DNA from: Leptolinea sp. UBA4782
GTDB taxonomy: Bacteria; Chloroflexota; Anaerolineae; Anaerolineales; Anaerolineaceae
Assembly: GCA_002403095.1 (NCBI GenBank)
Contig: DHHC01000051.1
Location: forward strand, 1-60,628
DNA length: 60,628 nt
Direction: 5' to 3'
Below the pieces are notes generated by a model. That model worked only from the letters and a program-made list of their open reading frames with translations. It made no database searches and was not told where the DNA came from. The position numbers were made by a program, and so were the translations under genes. Shown in pieces: positions 49,006 through 57,108 of this stretch (its first letter is position 1; the number at the start of each line of letters is the position of its first letter).

Positions 49006-50208
49006 CTATGGGGTAGGGGTGGCAGGCTCTGTTGTTCCCGATCCGCCTGTGTCACTCGCATCAGGTGTCACCTCTAATGTTGGTTCTGTCATGGTCAGGG
49101 TTGGTGTGGGTGTAAAAGGTGCGGGCGTTGGCGTCGGCGGTTCACATTGTAATTGTGCGAAAGTGGCAGTAGGACCGATTGCCGGGTCGTTTCCAATGCT
49201 AAGTGAAAGCTGGTATGCATCCCGTGCACCACAAAAGTTCTCGGTTTCCAGTAATTTATTCCCATATTGGATCAAGGCATAGCGGTAGCGCTCAGCTGCC
49301 GTCCAGCCGTCTGCATCACGCAGGCTGGGTACTGCCGGGTATATCTGGCTGAAATAGGTTACTACTTTTTCCCAGTCCACTTTCCAGAAGCTGGCGCCCT
49401 GCAGGTATGCCCGAGCCCAGGCACGGTACCCTTCGGCTTCCCTGTCCAGAGGACCGAAGCGTTCTACAAGGGTCAGGTCATAAATCCCGCCTTCCAGGTT
49501 GCCTTCCTGGAGAATTTTCTGTATACCGCGTCCCCTTAGTGCGATGTAGTACATTCCATCTACATCAATGGCACGGTAAGTGAGGTCGGCAGTCCGCAGG
49601 GATTCAATGGTAAGAATCGCATTGATCCAATCATTTGCTCGCAAATATGACTGGGCCGCATTGAACAACTCTTCCACTGGCCGCAAGTCCTTGGTAGGTG
49701 TGGGAGCAATCGTTGCAGTTGGAAGCGCTGGGGTGGGAGTTTTTTCCTGGGCGAGCAGCATCATTACTTCAGTATATTTTTCAACAGCGCCAGGAAATTC
49801 GGGATCGAGCTGCAAGATGTATTCCAGCCGCTGTTTTGCGTTTTCATTATTACCAGCTTCCATATCGGTGAGCGCCAATTGAAATTGGGTGGCTGCATCG
49901 AATGCAATCTGCTCCTGGGCTTGCTTTTGCCGGGTGCTGTATGCCACCCCATATCCAATCGCTGCACCTATAGCTGTAAGCAATACCAGTCCTAAAAAAC
50001 CAAGCAGGATGGTTATTCCGCGCCGTTTCTTTACGGGCCGTTCCACTTTCTGGTTACGGTTGTTTGCGGGGTCTTCGGGAGGAAGGTGTGCTGGTATCGG
50101 CATTTCATTTTCTTCATGCGTATTACCGGATACATCAATAGGGGCTGTATTCTCTTCCGGTTCGTCAGGAAATTCCTGAAAAGGTTGATTTAATCCATTA
50201 TCGTTCAT
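49006..50208 (-). CDS. Single-pass membrane protein with TPR-like repeats and Thr/Pro-rich linkers
   Basis: A 400-residue protein. It has an acidic, proline-rich cytoplasmic N-terminus (1-60), a basic stop (RPVKKRRG) and one transmembrane helix (about 65-90). The outer part holds TPR-like helices (FQLALTDMEAGNNENAKQRLEYIL and FNAAQSYLRANDWINAILTIES, split across about 105-215), a linker PTPALPTATIAPTPT, and a C-terminal PTPTP-type tail. This style is common in Chloroflexota exported proteins. The function is unknown. It follows murJ by 26 bases and may share its transcript. Confidence 0.78.
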   Translation of the reverse strand: MNDNGLNQPFQEFPDEPEENTAPIDVSGNTHEENEMPIPAHLPPEDPANNRNQKVERPVKKRRGITILLGFLGLVLLTAIGAAIGYGVAYSTRQKQAQEQIAFDAATQFQLALTDMEAGNNENAKQRLEYILQLDPEFPGAVEKYTEVMMLLAQEKTPTPALPTATIAPTPTKDLRPVEELFNAAQSYLRANDWINAILTIESLRTADLTYRAIDVDGMYYIALRGRGIQKILQEGNLEGGIYDLTLVERFGPLDREAEGYRAWARAYLQGASFWKVDWEKVVTYFSQIYPAVPSLRDADGWTAAERYRYALIQYGNKLLETENFCGARDAYQLSLSIGNDPAIGPTATFAQLQCEPPTPTPAPFTPTPTLTMTEPTLEVTPDASDTGGSGTTEPATPTP

Positions 50209-50234
50209 GCCGAATATTATACCTTAACCGATTT

Positions 50235-51863
50235 TTATAACCGCAAAAGTGTTTTTACTTCCCGTAATACAAAAGGAAATGCGGCAAGAGCACCAAGCAG
50301 CATACTGATAGATGCGGAAATGACCGGGTGCAGACCCAACCTGTTGCTGAACAGCATACATCCGTAAGTAAGCAATGCAGCGATAACGCCAGCAAGGGCA
50401 GAACGTAAAAGAACATCAACCGGAGAGATGGTCACGGAGAAGTTGTATCCAGATGGCTGTGCAGGTGGATTAGCGGTTTTTTTCAACTGGCTGAATTTCA
50501 GAATATTAATTAGCTTGGAAACCCATGCTTTATCCTGGCTGGCCAGCATAATAAGCAGGAATACTGCCTGGGAGGTGAAGGCGATTGCATCTGTCAGGCT
50601 AATCCCAGCGGCGCCGAGCGGTTTAAAGAGCAATCTGCCGACCGTAACATACAGAAAGATGTTTACCATTGCAGCAAACAGAGGAATGCGGGCATTTTGC
50701 TGGGCATAAAATGCCCTGGAGGCAACTTCAAGCAGGCAGTGTCCTGTCAGACCAAGCAGGTAGCCCCTGGTAACCCACATCAATAATTGGGATCCCTGTT
50801 CATCAAATCCAAATACCGTTGGGAAGAAAGGTTGTAAACCAATTCCAAGGATGACTGCAACAGGTACAGTGATACCGATGAGTATATTGACTGCATTCTG
50901 AATGTTCTGCCTGAATTTCTCTTTTTCTCCACGCGATACAAATTCAGCCAGGGTAGGCAGCAGCGCAGTACCAATAGCGGTTCCAATCAAGGTTTCTGGA
51001 ACCTGCTGTATCATCCAACCATACGCCAACGCGGTGACTGCACCGGCTTCAAGCCTGGAGGCAAGGTTATCGCGGACAATAAAAATCAACTGGATGAGCA
51101 GCATGGTCAAGACACGCGGCCCCAGCAGGGCGAGCACCCTTTGAACTGCGCTGTCCTTCAATCCCAGACTGGGAGTCCAGTGGAACTTGAATTTAATCAA
51201 TCCAGGCAATTGAATTAACAGGTGCAATACTGCCCCGAGGATCACACCGTAAACCAGACCATCCACCCCTAATCCGGCGGCAGGCAGGGTGAAACCTGAT
51301 ATCTGGTAACCCTGAGAAGGTGCCAGTACCATTGCCCCAAAAATCTGTCCTGTGTTGTACAAGATAGGTGCTAACGCAGGCAGAAAGAAGTGCTGGTTGG
51401 CTTGCAAGCCAGCCATTACCAGGCCGCTGATGGAAAAAATGAGGGTTGCTATCAGGTTTAAGCGCATCAGTCTGATGACCACAACCTGCTGTTCGGTGTT
51501 AAAGCCTGGCGCAATGCCCAGTTCCCAGCCCACCAGCTGATCTGCCAGCAGGGCAAAAATAACAGAAACCAGGGCTGTTACCAGGAAGGCCAAATTTGCG
51601 ATGCGGGAGAAAAGCAGCCATGAAGAATTGCGGCCATCTTGAGACAAGGTTGCGGTCAGGACCGGAATAAATGCAACAGCGAGCGTACCACCTGAAATGA
51701 GGGCAAATAACAGGTCAGGCAGGTTATTCGCCGCATTAAATGCATCAAGTTCTGGTGACAGACCAAATTGCCGGGCGATGATCACCTGGCGCAGCAAAGC
51801 CAGGGCTTTATCGAAGGCGAACAAGACCGCCAGCATTAAGGTAACTCTAGTTAATTTGCTCAC
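50235..51863 (-). CDS. murJ: Lipid II flippase MurJ (MviN family)
   Basis: A 542-residue membrane protein of the MurJ/MviN family, which flips lipid II for peptidoglycan synthesis. It has about 14 membrane segments, and family motifs are FAFDKALALLRQVIIARQFG, ELDAFNAANNLPDLLF and RAFYAQQNARIPL. The start is GTG at 51863. A perfect TATAAT (51879-51874 on the minus strand) lies only ten bases upstream and no good ribosome-binding site is present. The transcript could therefore be nearly leaderless, although no matching -35 is seen. Confidence 0.92.
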   Translation of the reverse strand: MSKLTRVTLMLAVLFAFDKALALLRQVIIARQFGLSPELDAFNAANNLPDLLFALISGGTLAVAFIPVLTATLSQDGRNSSWLLFSRIANLAFLVTALVSVIFALLADQLVGWELGIAPGFNTEQQVVVIRLMRLNLIATLIFSISGLVMAGLQANQHFFLPALAPILYNTGQIFGAMVLAPSQGYQISGFTLPAAGLGVDGLVYGVILGAVLHLLIQLPGLIKFKFHWTPSLGLKDSAVQRVLALLGPRVLTMLLIQLIFIVRDNLASRLEAGAVTALAYGWMIQQVPETLIGTAIGTALLPTLAEFVSRGEKEKFRQNIQNAVNILIGITVPVAVILGIGLQPFFPTVFGFDEQGSQLLMWVTRGYLLGLTGHCLLEVASRAFYAQQNARIPLFAAMVNIFLYVTVGRLLFKPLGAAGISLTDAIAFTSQAVFLLIMLASQDKAWVSKLINILKFSQLKKTANPPAQPSGYNFSVTISPVDVLLRSALAGVIAALLTYGCMLFSNRLGLHPVISASISMLLGALAAFPFVLREVKTLLRL

Positions 51864-51891
51864 GGGTTTTCTGATTATATCTTAAAAGGAA

Positions 51892-51916
51892 AACATCCCT
51901 AAAAGTCAGGGATGTT
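51892..51916 (-). terminator. Terminator after tRNA-Glu
   Basis: A 9-bp stem (51892-51900 with 51908-51916) with a 7-base loop. On the minus strand it is followed by TTCCTTTT and lies four bases beyond the tRNA 3' end. Confidence 0.85.
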
Positions 51917-51919
51917 AGA

Positions 51920-51992
51920 TGCCTCCACGGAGATTCGAACTCCGGTTTTAGCCTTGAAAGGGCTGCGTCCTGGTCCCCTAGACGATGGAGGC
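51920..51992 (-). tRNA. tRNA-Glu (anticodon UUC)
   Basis: A cloverleaf can be drawn on the minus strand: acceptor stem GCCTCCA/TGGAGGC with discriminator A, a D arm with GGGGACC, an anticodon stem AGCC/GGCT with loop CTTTCAA giving anticodon UUC, and a T arm with GTTCGAATC. It is 73 bases. The 3' CCA is not encoded. Confidence 0.95.
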
Positions 51993-52063
51993 GCACGCAA
52001 CATTCTACCAGACGTTATTAACCCGGTCAAGAAATTGGTGCTGGCAATATTGCTGAGGTACTC

Positions 52064-52522
52064 TCAGTTATTGCTCTTGAAAAGCCATTCCTCATCGATC
52101 TTTGACCAGGTCACCAGTTCTTCAGGTTTAAACCACAGCGCAATTTCTTTCTCACTGTTTTCAACCGAGTCAGAGGCATGGGTCAGGTTCCGGCTGGAAA
52201 TGATCGCAAAATCATGCCGGATCGTACCGGGAGCTGCAACAGTCGGGTTTGTTGCGCCCATGGTCTGGCGGATAGCTGCAATGGCATCCTGGCCTTCCCA
52301 CACCATTGCCATGACAGGGGCAGAGCAGATGTAGTTTATCAAACCGTTGTAAAAAGGTTTACCAAAATGGACTGCATAATGGGTTTGTGCCAGCTGGTCA
52401 GAAACCCACATAAACTTCGCAGCAACAAGTTTCAGACCGCGCTGTTCCAGTCTCTTGATGATTTCACCAACCAGCCCGCGTTGAACTCCATCAGGTTTAA
52501 TCAGTACCAGTGAACGCTCCAA
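52064..52522 (-). CDS. ndk: Nucleoside diphosphate kinase
   Basis: A 152-residue nucleoside diphosphate kinase, which equilibrates NTPs through a phosphohistidine. It begins ERSLVLIKPDGVQRGLVGEI after the start residue and has NPTVAAPGTIRHDFAI and SSRNLTHASDSVENSEKEI. The active-site His is upstream, in GTIRHDFA. The start is TTG at 52522, with GGAGG seven bases upstream, matching the family N-terminus. In-frame ATG codons upstream lie in the TPR gene end and are not credible. Confidence 0.93.
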   Translation of the reverse strand: MERSLVLIKPDGVQRGLVGEIIKRLEQRGLKLVAAKFMWVSDQLAQTHYAVHFGKPFYNGLINYICSAPVMAMVWEGQDAIAAIRQTMGATNPTVAAPGTIRHDFAIISSRNLTHASDSVENSEKEIALWFKPEELVTWSKIDEEWLFKSNN

Positions 52523-52541
52523 TGTAAATCCTCCAATAAGA

Positions 52542-55121
52542 TTACAGCAGTGCGGATTCTGCCTTCGTATAGGCATCAATGGCTTGCTGTATTTGATTAT
52601 TTTTCAGGTAAGCATCGCCTAAGGTTTGCCAAGCCCGGATATCCGCTGGGTGCTTTTCAGTCACTTTCAATAGAATATCGATTGTCCCTTCCAGGTTCTG
52701 TTTGTTCTGTATACTCTCAGTTGCAGCTTGAAGGGCTTCTTCCAAATCGATTTCCTCTTCAGTTTCAGATTCTACCGCTTGAGCGGGATATTCGATTGCT
52801 TCCGTTACCTCTGCCGCAATTTCCGCTTCAGATACCGATTCGATTGCCGGAATCTCATCGCGAGTTTCGCCTAACTCTTCAGGTGAACCTGTAACCTCAA
52901 CAGGGGAGGTGATCTCAGTGCTGTCTTCAGGTCCCTCTTCTCCAAGAGAAGCGGCCAGCTCCGAAATCTTGAGTTCATCTGCATCCGGTATGACGGAATT
53001 ACGGGTTTCTTCGTACCCTTTCAGCCAATCAGGAAGGTCAAGCGGGGCTGGTTCACCCAGGTCTTCCTCGGCTTCTTCAGGTTCTATTGCAATCTCATCA
53101 CCCAGGTCAAGGTCCTTCCTTAGCACCTGGTCAACACTTTCTTCTGCCTCAGAGATTCCCGTTTCCGAAGTCTCCAAATCAGGAATGTTTTCTTCAACCT
53201 GGGATGCTGTACTTGCAATCTCTTCAACCAGCGCTGATTCAGCGGCATTTGTATCGCTTATAGATTCGAATTGTACTTCTTCAAATCGCACTGTCTCCTG
53301 CTGAATTTCTTCATCTTGTTCATTGATGTCTGCCAGTTCGGAAACTTTGGATCCTTCCTGGACTACATCATGCGGCGTCTGCAATTCTGCTTCTTTGACC
53401 CAACCTGATACTTCTTCGGCGGGAGGTTGTTCTGGTTCGCTGACAGACACTTGTGAATCATCCATAGAGAGTGCGGCACGCAGCCAGTCAGGAAGTTCAT
53501 CTGAAAAACCGGTTGTGGATGCTTCAGGTTCTGATGCAGAGATCCCTTCTACAGCTTCTGGTAAAGCTTCGACAACTTCCTCTAAAAATGGGGCTGGTTC
53601 CTGAATGGCTTCTGATCCTTCAACAATTTCCTCCAAGGATTCTGGGACTGCTCCTGGTTCATCTTGCTCAATGATATCTTCAGCTTGAACGGTCTCTTCC
53701 AAAGTCAAAACTGGTTCATCAAGTGCCTTTACAGACTCAACAAGCTTGTCTGGGCCTTCGCTTGTTTCCTCGACCTGATCTTCCTGATCGAAGAGAGCAT
53801 CATCCAATTTCACAACCTCTTCAAGAGGTTCAGCAATCTCTTCACCTGGTTCTTCTGCCAGTTCACCATGTTCAGGTTGCAATTCACTGATTTCTTCCAC
53901 CGGTACAGGCGATTCTTCTGCTGCGGCCGGAATGTTTTCCAGAGGAGGTTCTACCCCTGGTAATCCAGCTGATAGTTTCTCGAAGAATTCCCCTACCTCT
54001 TCCTCTCCGCTTTCTTCCTCCTGGGGAGCAAGTGACATCAGCCAGTCGGGGATTTCTGCAGGTGCTATCTCTTCTCCTTCGCCTTCATCTAAAACGAGAG
54101 CCGGTAATCCTTTGTCTTTTGTATCTTCTGCCTGCCAGCCTGCATCTTTCATCCAATCGGGAACGACATCTTCAGGCTGGCTGGGTTGAGTTTGTGCTGC
54201 AGCTTGAATGGTGTCATCTCCCGTTTCACCTGATATTTCCAGCGCCGAAATTTCTTCATCGGACCATGAAGCAGGCTGGGTGGCTTCAATCGGTTCAGGA
54301 GTTTGAACAACATTGGATATGGTTGCAGCGTTAAAGGCAAAAGTATCGTCAACCTGCCAATCCAACTCTTCGATTAATACCGAATTGTCCGGTATTTGGT
54401 CGATATTTGGCATGCTGGCAGAAATAAATTCATAATATGGGTCCAATTCAGCAAGAACCTGGTGGGCTGTACCAGTTTCATCACTTCCGGCTAATTGGGG
54501 GTTGGCTGCAAGTATCTTGTGTGCTTCAAGACAATACGGCAGCTGATCTATCAGGCGGCGTGCCAGTTCAATTGATTCAGGTTTCAAACCGGCAAGGTTG
54601 TAAGCCCGAGCCAGGATAACATTCAGGTCATTCCTTGCAGGCTCTTCTTTCAATGCCGCCCTGGCTTCCGCAATTGCCTGGGTGTGAAGGTTACCCCGCA
54701 GGTACATACGGACCAAAGCTCCCCTGGTAAGCCTGATCTTGGCTGGTTCTGTGCCGTCCCGCAAACCCGATAACCGTTTTAGCTCATCTTGCACAGCAAT
54801 GTTGGAGGGTTGGACATCGAACGCCCTTTCCATATGCCAGACAGCTGCATCAAGATTCTTTTCATCTTCACGGATGATACTCATACCTACATGGGCGATA
54901 AAATCATCCGGAACGACTGAGAGGATCCTCTGTAAAATATCAAGTGCATCCGAATACCGCTTCGTTTCCAGGTAGGCTTTGGCAAGAAGACGGTAGGTTT
55001 CCAAGTTTTTGGGATATGTCAAGAGAATGTGTTTGCAGTGTGCGATAGCCTCATCGTTTTTCGATGCGTCAATCAAGCCCTCAATTTTTTGAAAATACGC
55101 GCGCAAAGAAATGTTACCCAT
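52542..55121 (-). CDS. Long acidic TPR protein with repeated PDWL/M motifs
   Basis: An 859-residue protein. The first 235 residues are TPR-type helices (DEAIAHCKHILLTYPKNLE, DALDILQRILSVVPDDF). A very acidic, Glu/Pro-rich, probably disordered middle follows (about 250-795). A final TPR pair is at about 800-859 (AWQTLGDAYLKNNQIQQAI). The acidic part holds four spaced copies of PDW(L/M) (residues about 321, 358, 544 and 697) and a related GWVKEA. Start ATG 55121 has AAGAGG upstream; a GTG two codons earlier overlaps that site. No signal or membrane segment. It precedes ndk by 19 bases. The function is unknown, but scaffolding is likely. Confidence 0.82.
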   Translation of the reverse strand: MGNISLRAYFQKIEGLIDASKNDEAIAHCKHILLTYPKNLETYRLLAKAYLETKRYSDALDILQRILSVVPDDFIAHVGMSIIREDEKNLDAAVWHMERAFDVQPSNIAVQDELKRLSGLRDGTEPAKIRLTRGALVRMYLRGNLHTQAIAEARAALKEEPARNDLNVILARAYNLAGLKPESIELARRLIDQLPYCLEAHKILAANPQLAGSDETGTAHQVLAELDPYYEFISASMPNIDQIPDNSVLIEELDWQVDDTFAFNAATISNVVQTPEPIEATQPASWSDEEISALEISGETGDDTIQAAAQTQPSQPEDVVPDWMKDAGWQAEDTKDKGLPALVLDEGEGEEIAPAEIPDWLMSLAPQEEESGEEEVGEFFEKLSAGLPGVEPPLENIPAAAEESPVPVEEISELQPEHGELAEEPGEEIAEPLEEVVKLDDALFDQEDQVEETSEGPDKLVESVKALDEPVLTLEETVQAEDIIEQDEPGAVPESLEEIVEGSEAIQEPAPFLEEVVEALPEAVEGISASEPEASTTGFSDELPDWLRAALSMDDSQVSVSEPEQPPAEEVSGWVKEAELQTPHDVVQEGSKVSELADINEQDEEIQQETVRFEEVQFESISDTNAAESALVEEIASTASQVEENIPDLETSETGISEAEESVDQVLRKDLDLGDEIAIEPEEAEEDLGEPAPLDLPDWLKGYEETRNSVIPDADELKISELAASLGEEGPEDSTEITSPVEVTGSPEELGETRDEIPAIESVSEAEIAAEVTEAIEYPAQAVESETEEEIDLEEALQAATESIQNKQNLEGTIDILLKVTEKHPADIRAWQTLGDAYLKNNQIQQAIDAYTKAESALL

Positions 55122-55171
55122 AGGCACCTCTTTTAATAAGTATGCATCAAATGTGCCAGGATTGCAAGAAT

Positions 55172-55202
55172 AAAAAAGACGGCCAGCTTCTTACTGACCG
55201 TC
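55172..55202 (-). terminator. Terminator of the sigma factor gene
   Basis: A 9-bp stem with one G-T pair (55178-55186 with 55194-55202), followed on the minus strand by TTTTTT. It begins eight bases beyond the stop codon. Confidence 0.88.
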
Positions 55203-55209
55203 ACATGGT

Positions 55210-56415
55210 TTAATCTCCCAGGTAATCGCGCAATTTCCGCCTGATAGAGGGATGGCGCAGCCGGCTGAGGGCTTGGGCTTCGATCTGCCGGACACGTTCC
55301 CGGGTTACACCCATTTTTCTGCCTACTTCCTCCAATGTATAAGCCTGACCGTCCAGCAGCCCGTAACGAAGCTGTAATATGCGAACTTCGCGGGGTGGCA
55401 GGGAGTTCAATACATCATCCAGGTGTTCTTTTAAGAGGTTGTAGGTTGCTGTGTCGTCAGGGGGTGGTGCTTCATCATCCATGATGAAATCACCGAGCAC
55501 TGAATCTTCCTCATCGTCTGTAGGTGTTTCCAATGATAGAGGGCGGCGAGCAACCTGGATCATGTTCTCTACCTTTTTCGGTGGAACATCCAGCGCAATT
55601 GCCAGTTCATCCACCGTTGGGTCCCGCCCGAGCCGCTGGGTAAGCTGGTGCTGTATGCGCAGCAGTTTGTTAATCTGGTCGCCCATGTGTACAGGTACAC
55701 GGATCGTCCGGCCTTGATCCGCGATGGCACGGGTTACCGCCTGGCGGATCCACCAGGTAGCGTAGGTGCTGAATTTATGCCCGCGCCGGTAATCAAATTT
55801 CTTTGTCGCGCGGATAAGGCCGATATTTCCTTCCTGGATCAGATCCAGGAAAGGGACACCCCGGCCCATGTATTTTTTGGCAACGCTGATGACCAGACGT
55901 GAGTTGGCGGTGATCAGATGTTCACGGGCAGACCAACCGTCTTCAATCAGGTGGCGTAGTTCAATCCTGCGCCTGGCGCTTACATTTGTGCGGGCAAGTT
56001 CTTCACGCGCCATCCTGCCGCGCTCGATGCGCTGGGCTAATTCGACTTCTTCTTCTGCGGTTAATAGCGGAACCCGGCTTACCTCTTTAAGGTAGAGCCC
56101 GATCGTATCATCCGTATCAATATTTGCCAGGTCATCCAGGGTTGTTAATGGTGCCGGCTCTTTGGTTGTTTCCTCATCCTGCTCCAGTTCTTCATCGGAG
56201 GGCTCTTCAGTTGGGCTGTCTTCAATATACGGAATACCTGCGCTTAATAAAGCTGAGAATGCTTCTTCCAACTGCTCCACTTCTTGTTCGGCATCCGGAA
56301 AGAAGTGCAAAATATCATCGATTGTAACGTAGGTTTTCTGCCGGCCGAATTCCAGCAGCCTCGCCATATTCGAAAATTCTTCATCATCCAAAATGTGTAC
56401 TAATTCATCATCCAT
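55210..56415 (-). CDS. sigA: Primary sigma-70 factor (RpoD/SigA)
   Basis: A 401-residue sigma factor that directs RNA polymerase to housekeeping promoters. It has a region 1.1-like N-terminal segment (about 1-65), an acidic linker with EEPSDEELEQDEE, region 1.2-2 (DTIGLYLKEVSRVPLLTAEEE, ISVAKKYMGRGVPFLDLIQEGN, KFSTYATWWIRQAVTRAIADQ), region 3 (about 255-300) and region 4 (QAYTLEEVGRKMGVTRERVRQIEAQAL). The strict region 2.4 and region 4.2 sequences match primary sigma factors. This agrees with the TTGACA/TATAAT-type promoters found in the window. A short terminator-like hairpin lies in its leader. Confidence 0.94.
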   Translation of the reverse strand: MDDELVHILDDEEFSNMARLLEFGRQKTYVTIDDILHFFPDAEQEVEQLEEAFSALLSAGIPYIEDSPTEEPSDEELEQDEETTKEPAPLTTLDDLANIDTDDTIGLYLKEVSRVPLLTAEEEVELAQRIERGRMAREELARTNVSARRRIELRHLIEDGWSAREHLITANSRLVISVAKKYMGRGVPFLDLIQEGNIGLIRATKKFDYRRGHKFSTYATWWIRQAVTRAIADQGRTIRVPVHMGDQINKLLRIQHQLTQRLGRDPTVDELAIALDVPPKKVENMIQVARRPLSLETPTDDEEDSVLGDFIMDDEAPPPDDTATYNLLKEHLDDVLNSLPPREVRILQLRYGLLDGQAYTLEEVGRKMGVTRERVRQIEAQALSRLRHPSIRRKLRDYLGD

Positions 56416-56441
56416 TTGTACTGTTTCTTACCCTTCTAAAA

Positions 56442-56458
56442 GGAGAGATAACCTCTCC
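56442..56458 (-). other. Hairpin in the sigA leader
   Basis: A 6-bp stem GGAGAG/CTCTCC with a 5-base loop, followed on the minus strand by TTTT, lies 27 bases upstream of the sigA start and downstream of its predicted promoter. It may attenuate transcription or affect translation. Confidence 0.5.
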
Positions 56459-56481
56459 GTGTTGTTAACTGTTTGTATAAG

Positions 56482-56510
56482 AGCATACACTTTTTCAAGT
56501 GAAATTACAA
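56482..56510 (-). promoter_or_regulatory. Candidate sigA promoter
   Basis: On the minus strand: TTGTAA (56510-56505), a 17-base spacer and TATGCT (56487-56482). The spacing is ideal but both boxes deviate from consensus. Confidence 0.5.
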
Positions 56511-56556
56511 GTACATCCTGAAATGCTCCTTATATCGGGATTACATTTGTTCACCT

Positions 56557-57105
56557 TTACGGTTCTATTATTTCCGGGATGAGGAAGTTCGGGTCCGAGA
56601 ACCGAGCAAGACTGGTACCGGCATAGATACTGATAATCTGGGGGGTGCCGCCATTAAGCTGGGCATAATAACCGCTGCCCGTTGGCGTTTCCGACCCTAT
56701 ACTTACTGAATAGATCGCCCCATTGCCTGTTTCAAGGTTGATGACCTGGTTAGGGTTTGACAGGCCAAGAGTATCCATAGGAGTGTTTGGATCCAGGCTG
56801 GCTTTTGAGTCGAGGTATTCCATAATGTAAATCAATTCATCAACCTTTTCTGGCGAAGCTTTTGTAACATTTTCCCCAATCACAAACCAGGTGCCATCGG
56901 TTTTTTCCAGTTCCACTGTACTGGAATCACTTGTGATCTGAATTTTCGTCACTTGGGTGAAATCAATACTTTCGATGATTACCGGCTGGGGTGTGGAAGT
57001 AGAATCGCCCAGGAATGGGCCGACCGGGTACTTCTCAATCAGAAGCATGGCAACCACCAGAACCAGGAAAACAATGATGATTATCCAGGTGCTTTTCTTA
57101 ATCAT
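56557..57105 (-). CDS. DUF4340-type membrane-anchored protein
   Basis: A 182-residue protein with an N-terminal membrane anchor (about residues 5-24) and an extracytoplasmic beta-rich domain (ITSDSSTVELEKTDGTWFV, LGLSNPNQVINLETGNGAIYSVSIG), which is the DUF4340 pattern. The GldG-type gene lies three bases upstream. In many genomes DUF4340 proteins are the last gene of a GldA/GldF/GldG-like ABC operon, as here. The role is unknown. Confidence 0.84.
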   Translation of the reverse strand: MIKKSTWIIIIVFLVLVVAMLLIEKYPVGPFLGDSTSTPQPVIIESIDFTQVTKIQITSDSSTVELEKTDGTWFVIGENVTKASPEKVDELIYIMEYLDSKASLDPNTPMDTLGLSNPNQVINLETGNGAIYSVSIGSETPTGSGYYAQLNGGTPQIISIYAGTSLARFSDPNFLIPEIIEP

Positions 57106-57108
57106 CAG

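Noticed and set aside
52909..54352. Long open frames antisense to the acidic TPR protein
   Set aside because: These come from the biased Glu/Ser codons of the real gene and show no family features or ribosome-binding sites.
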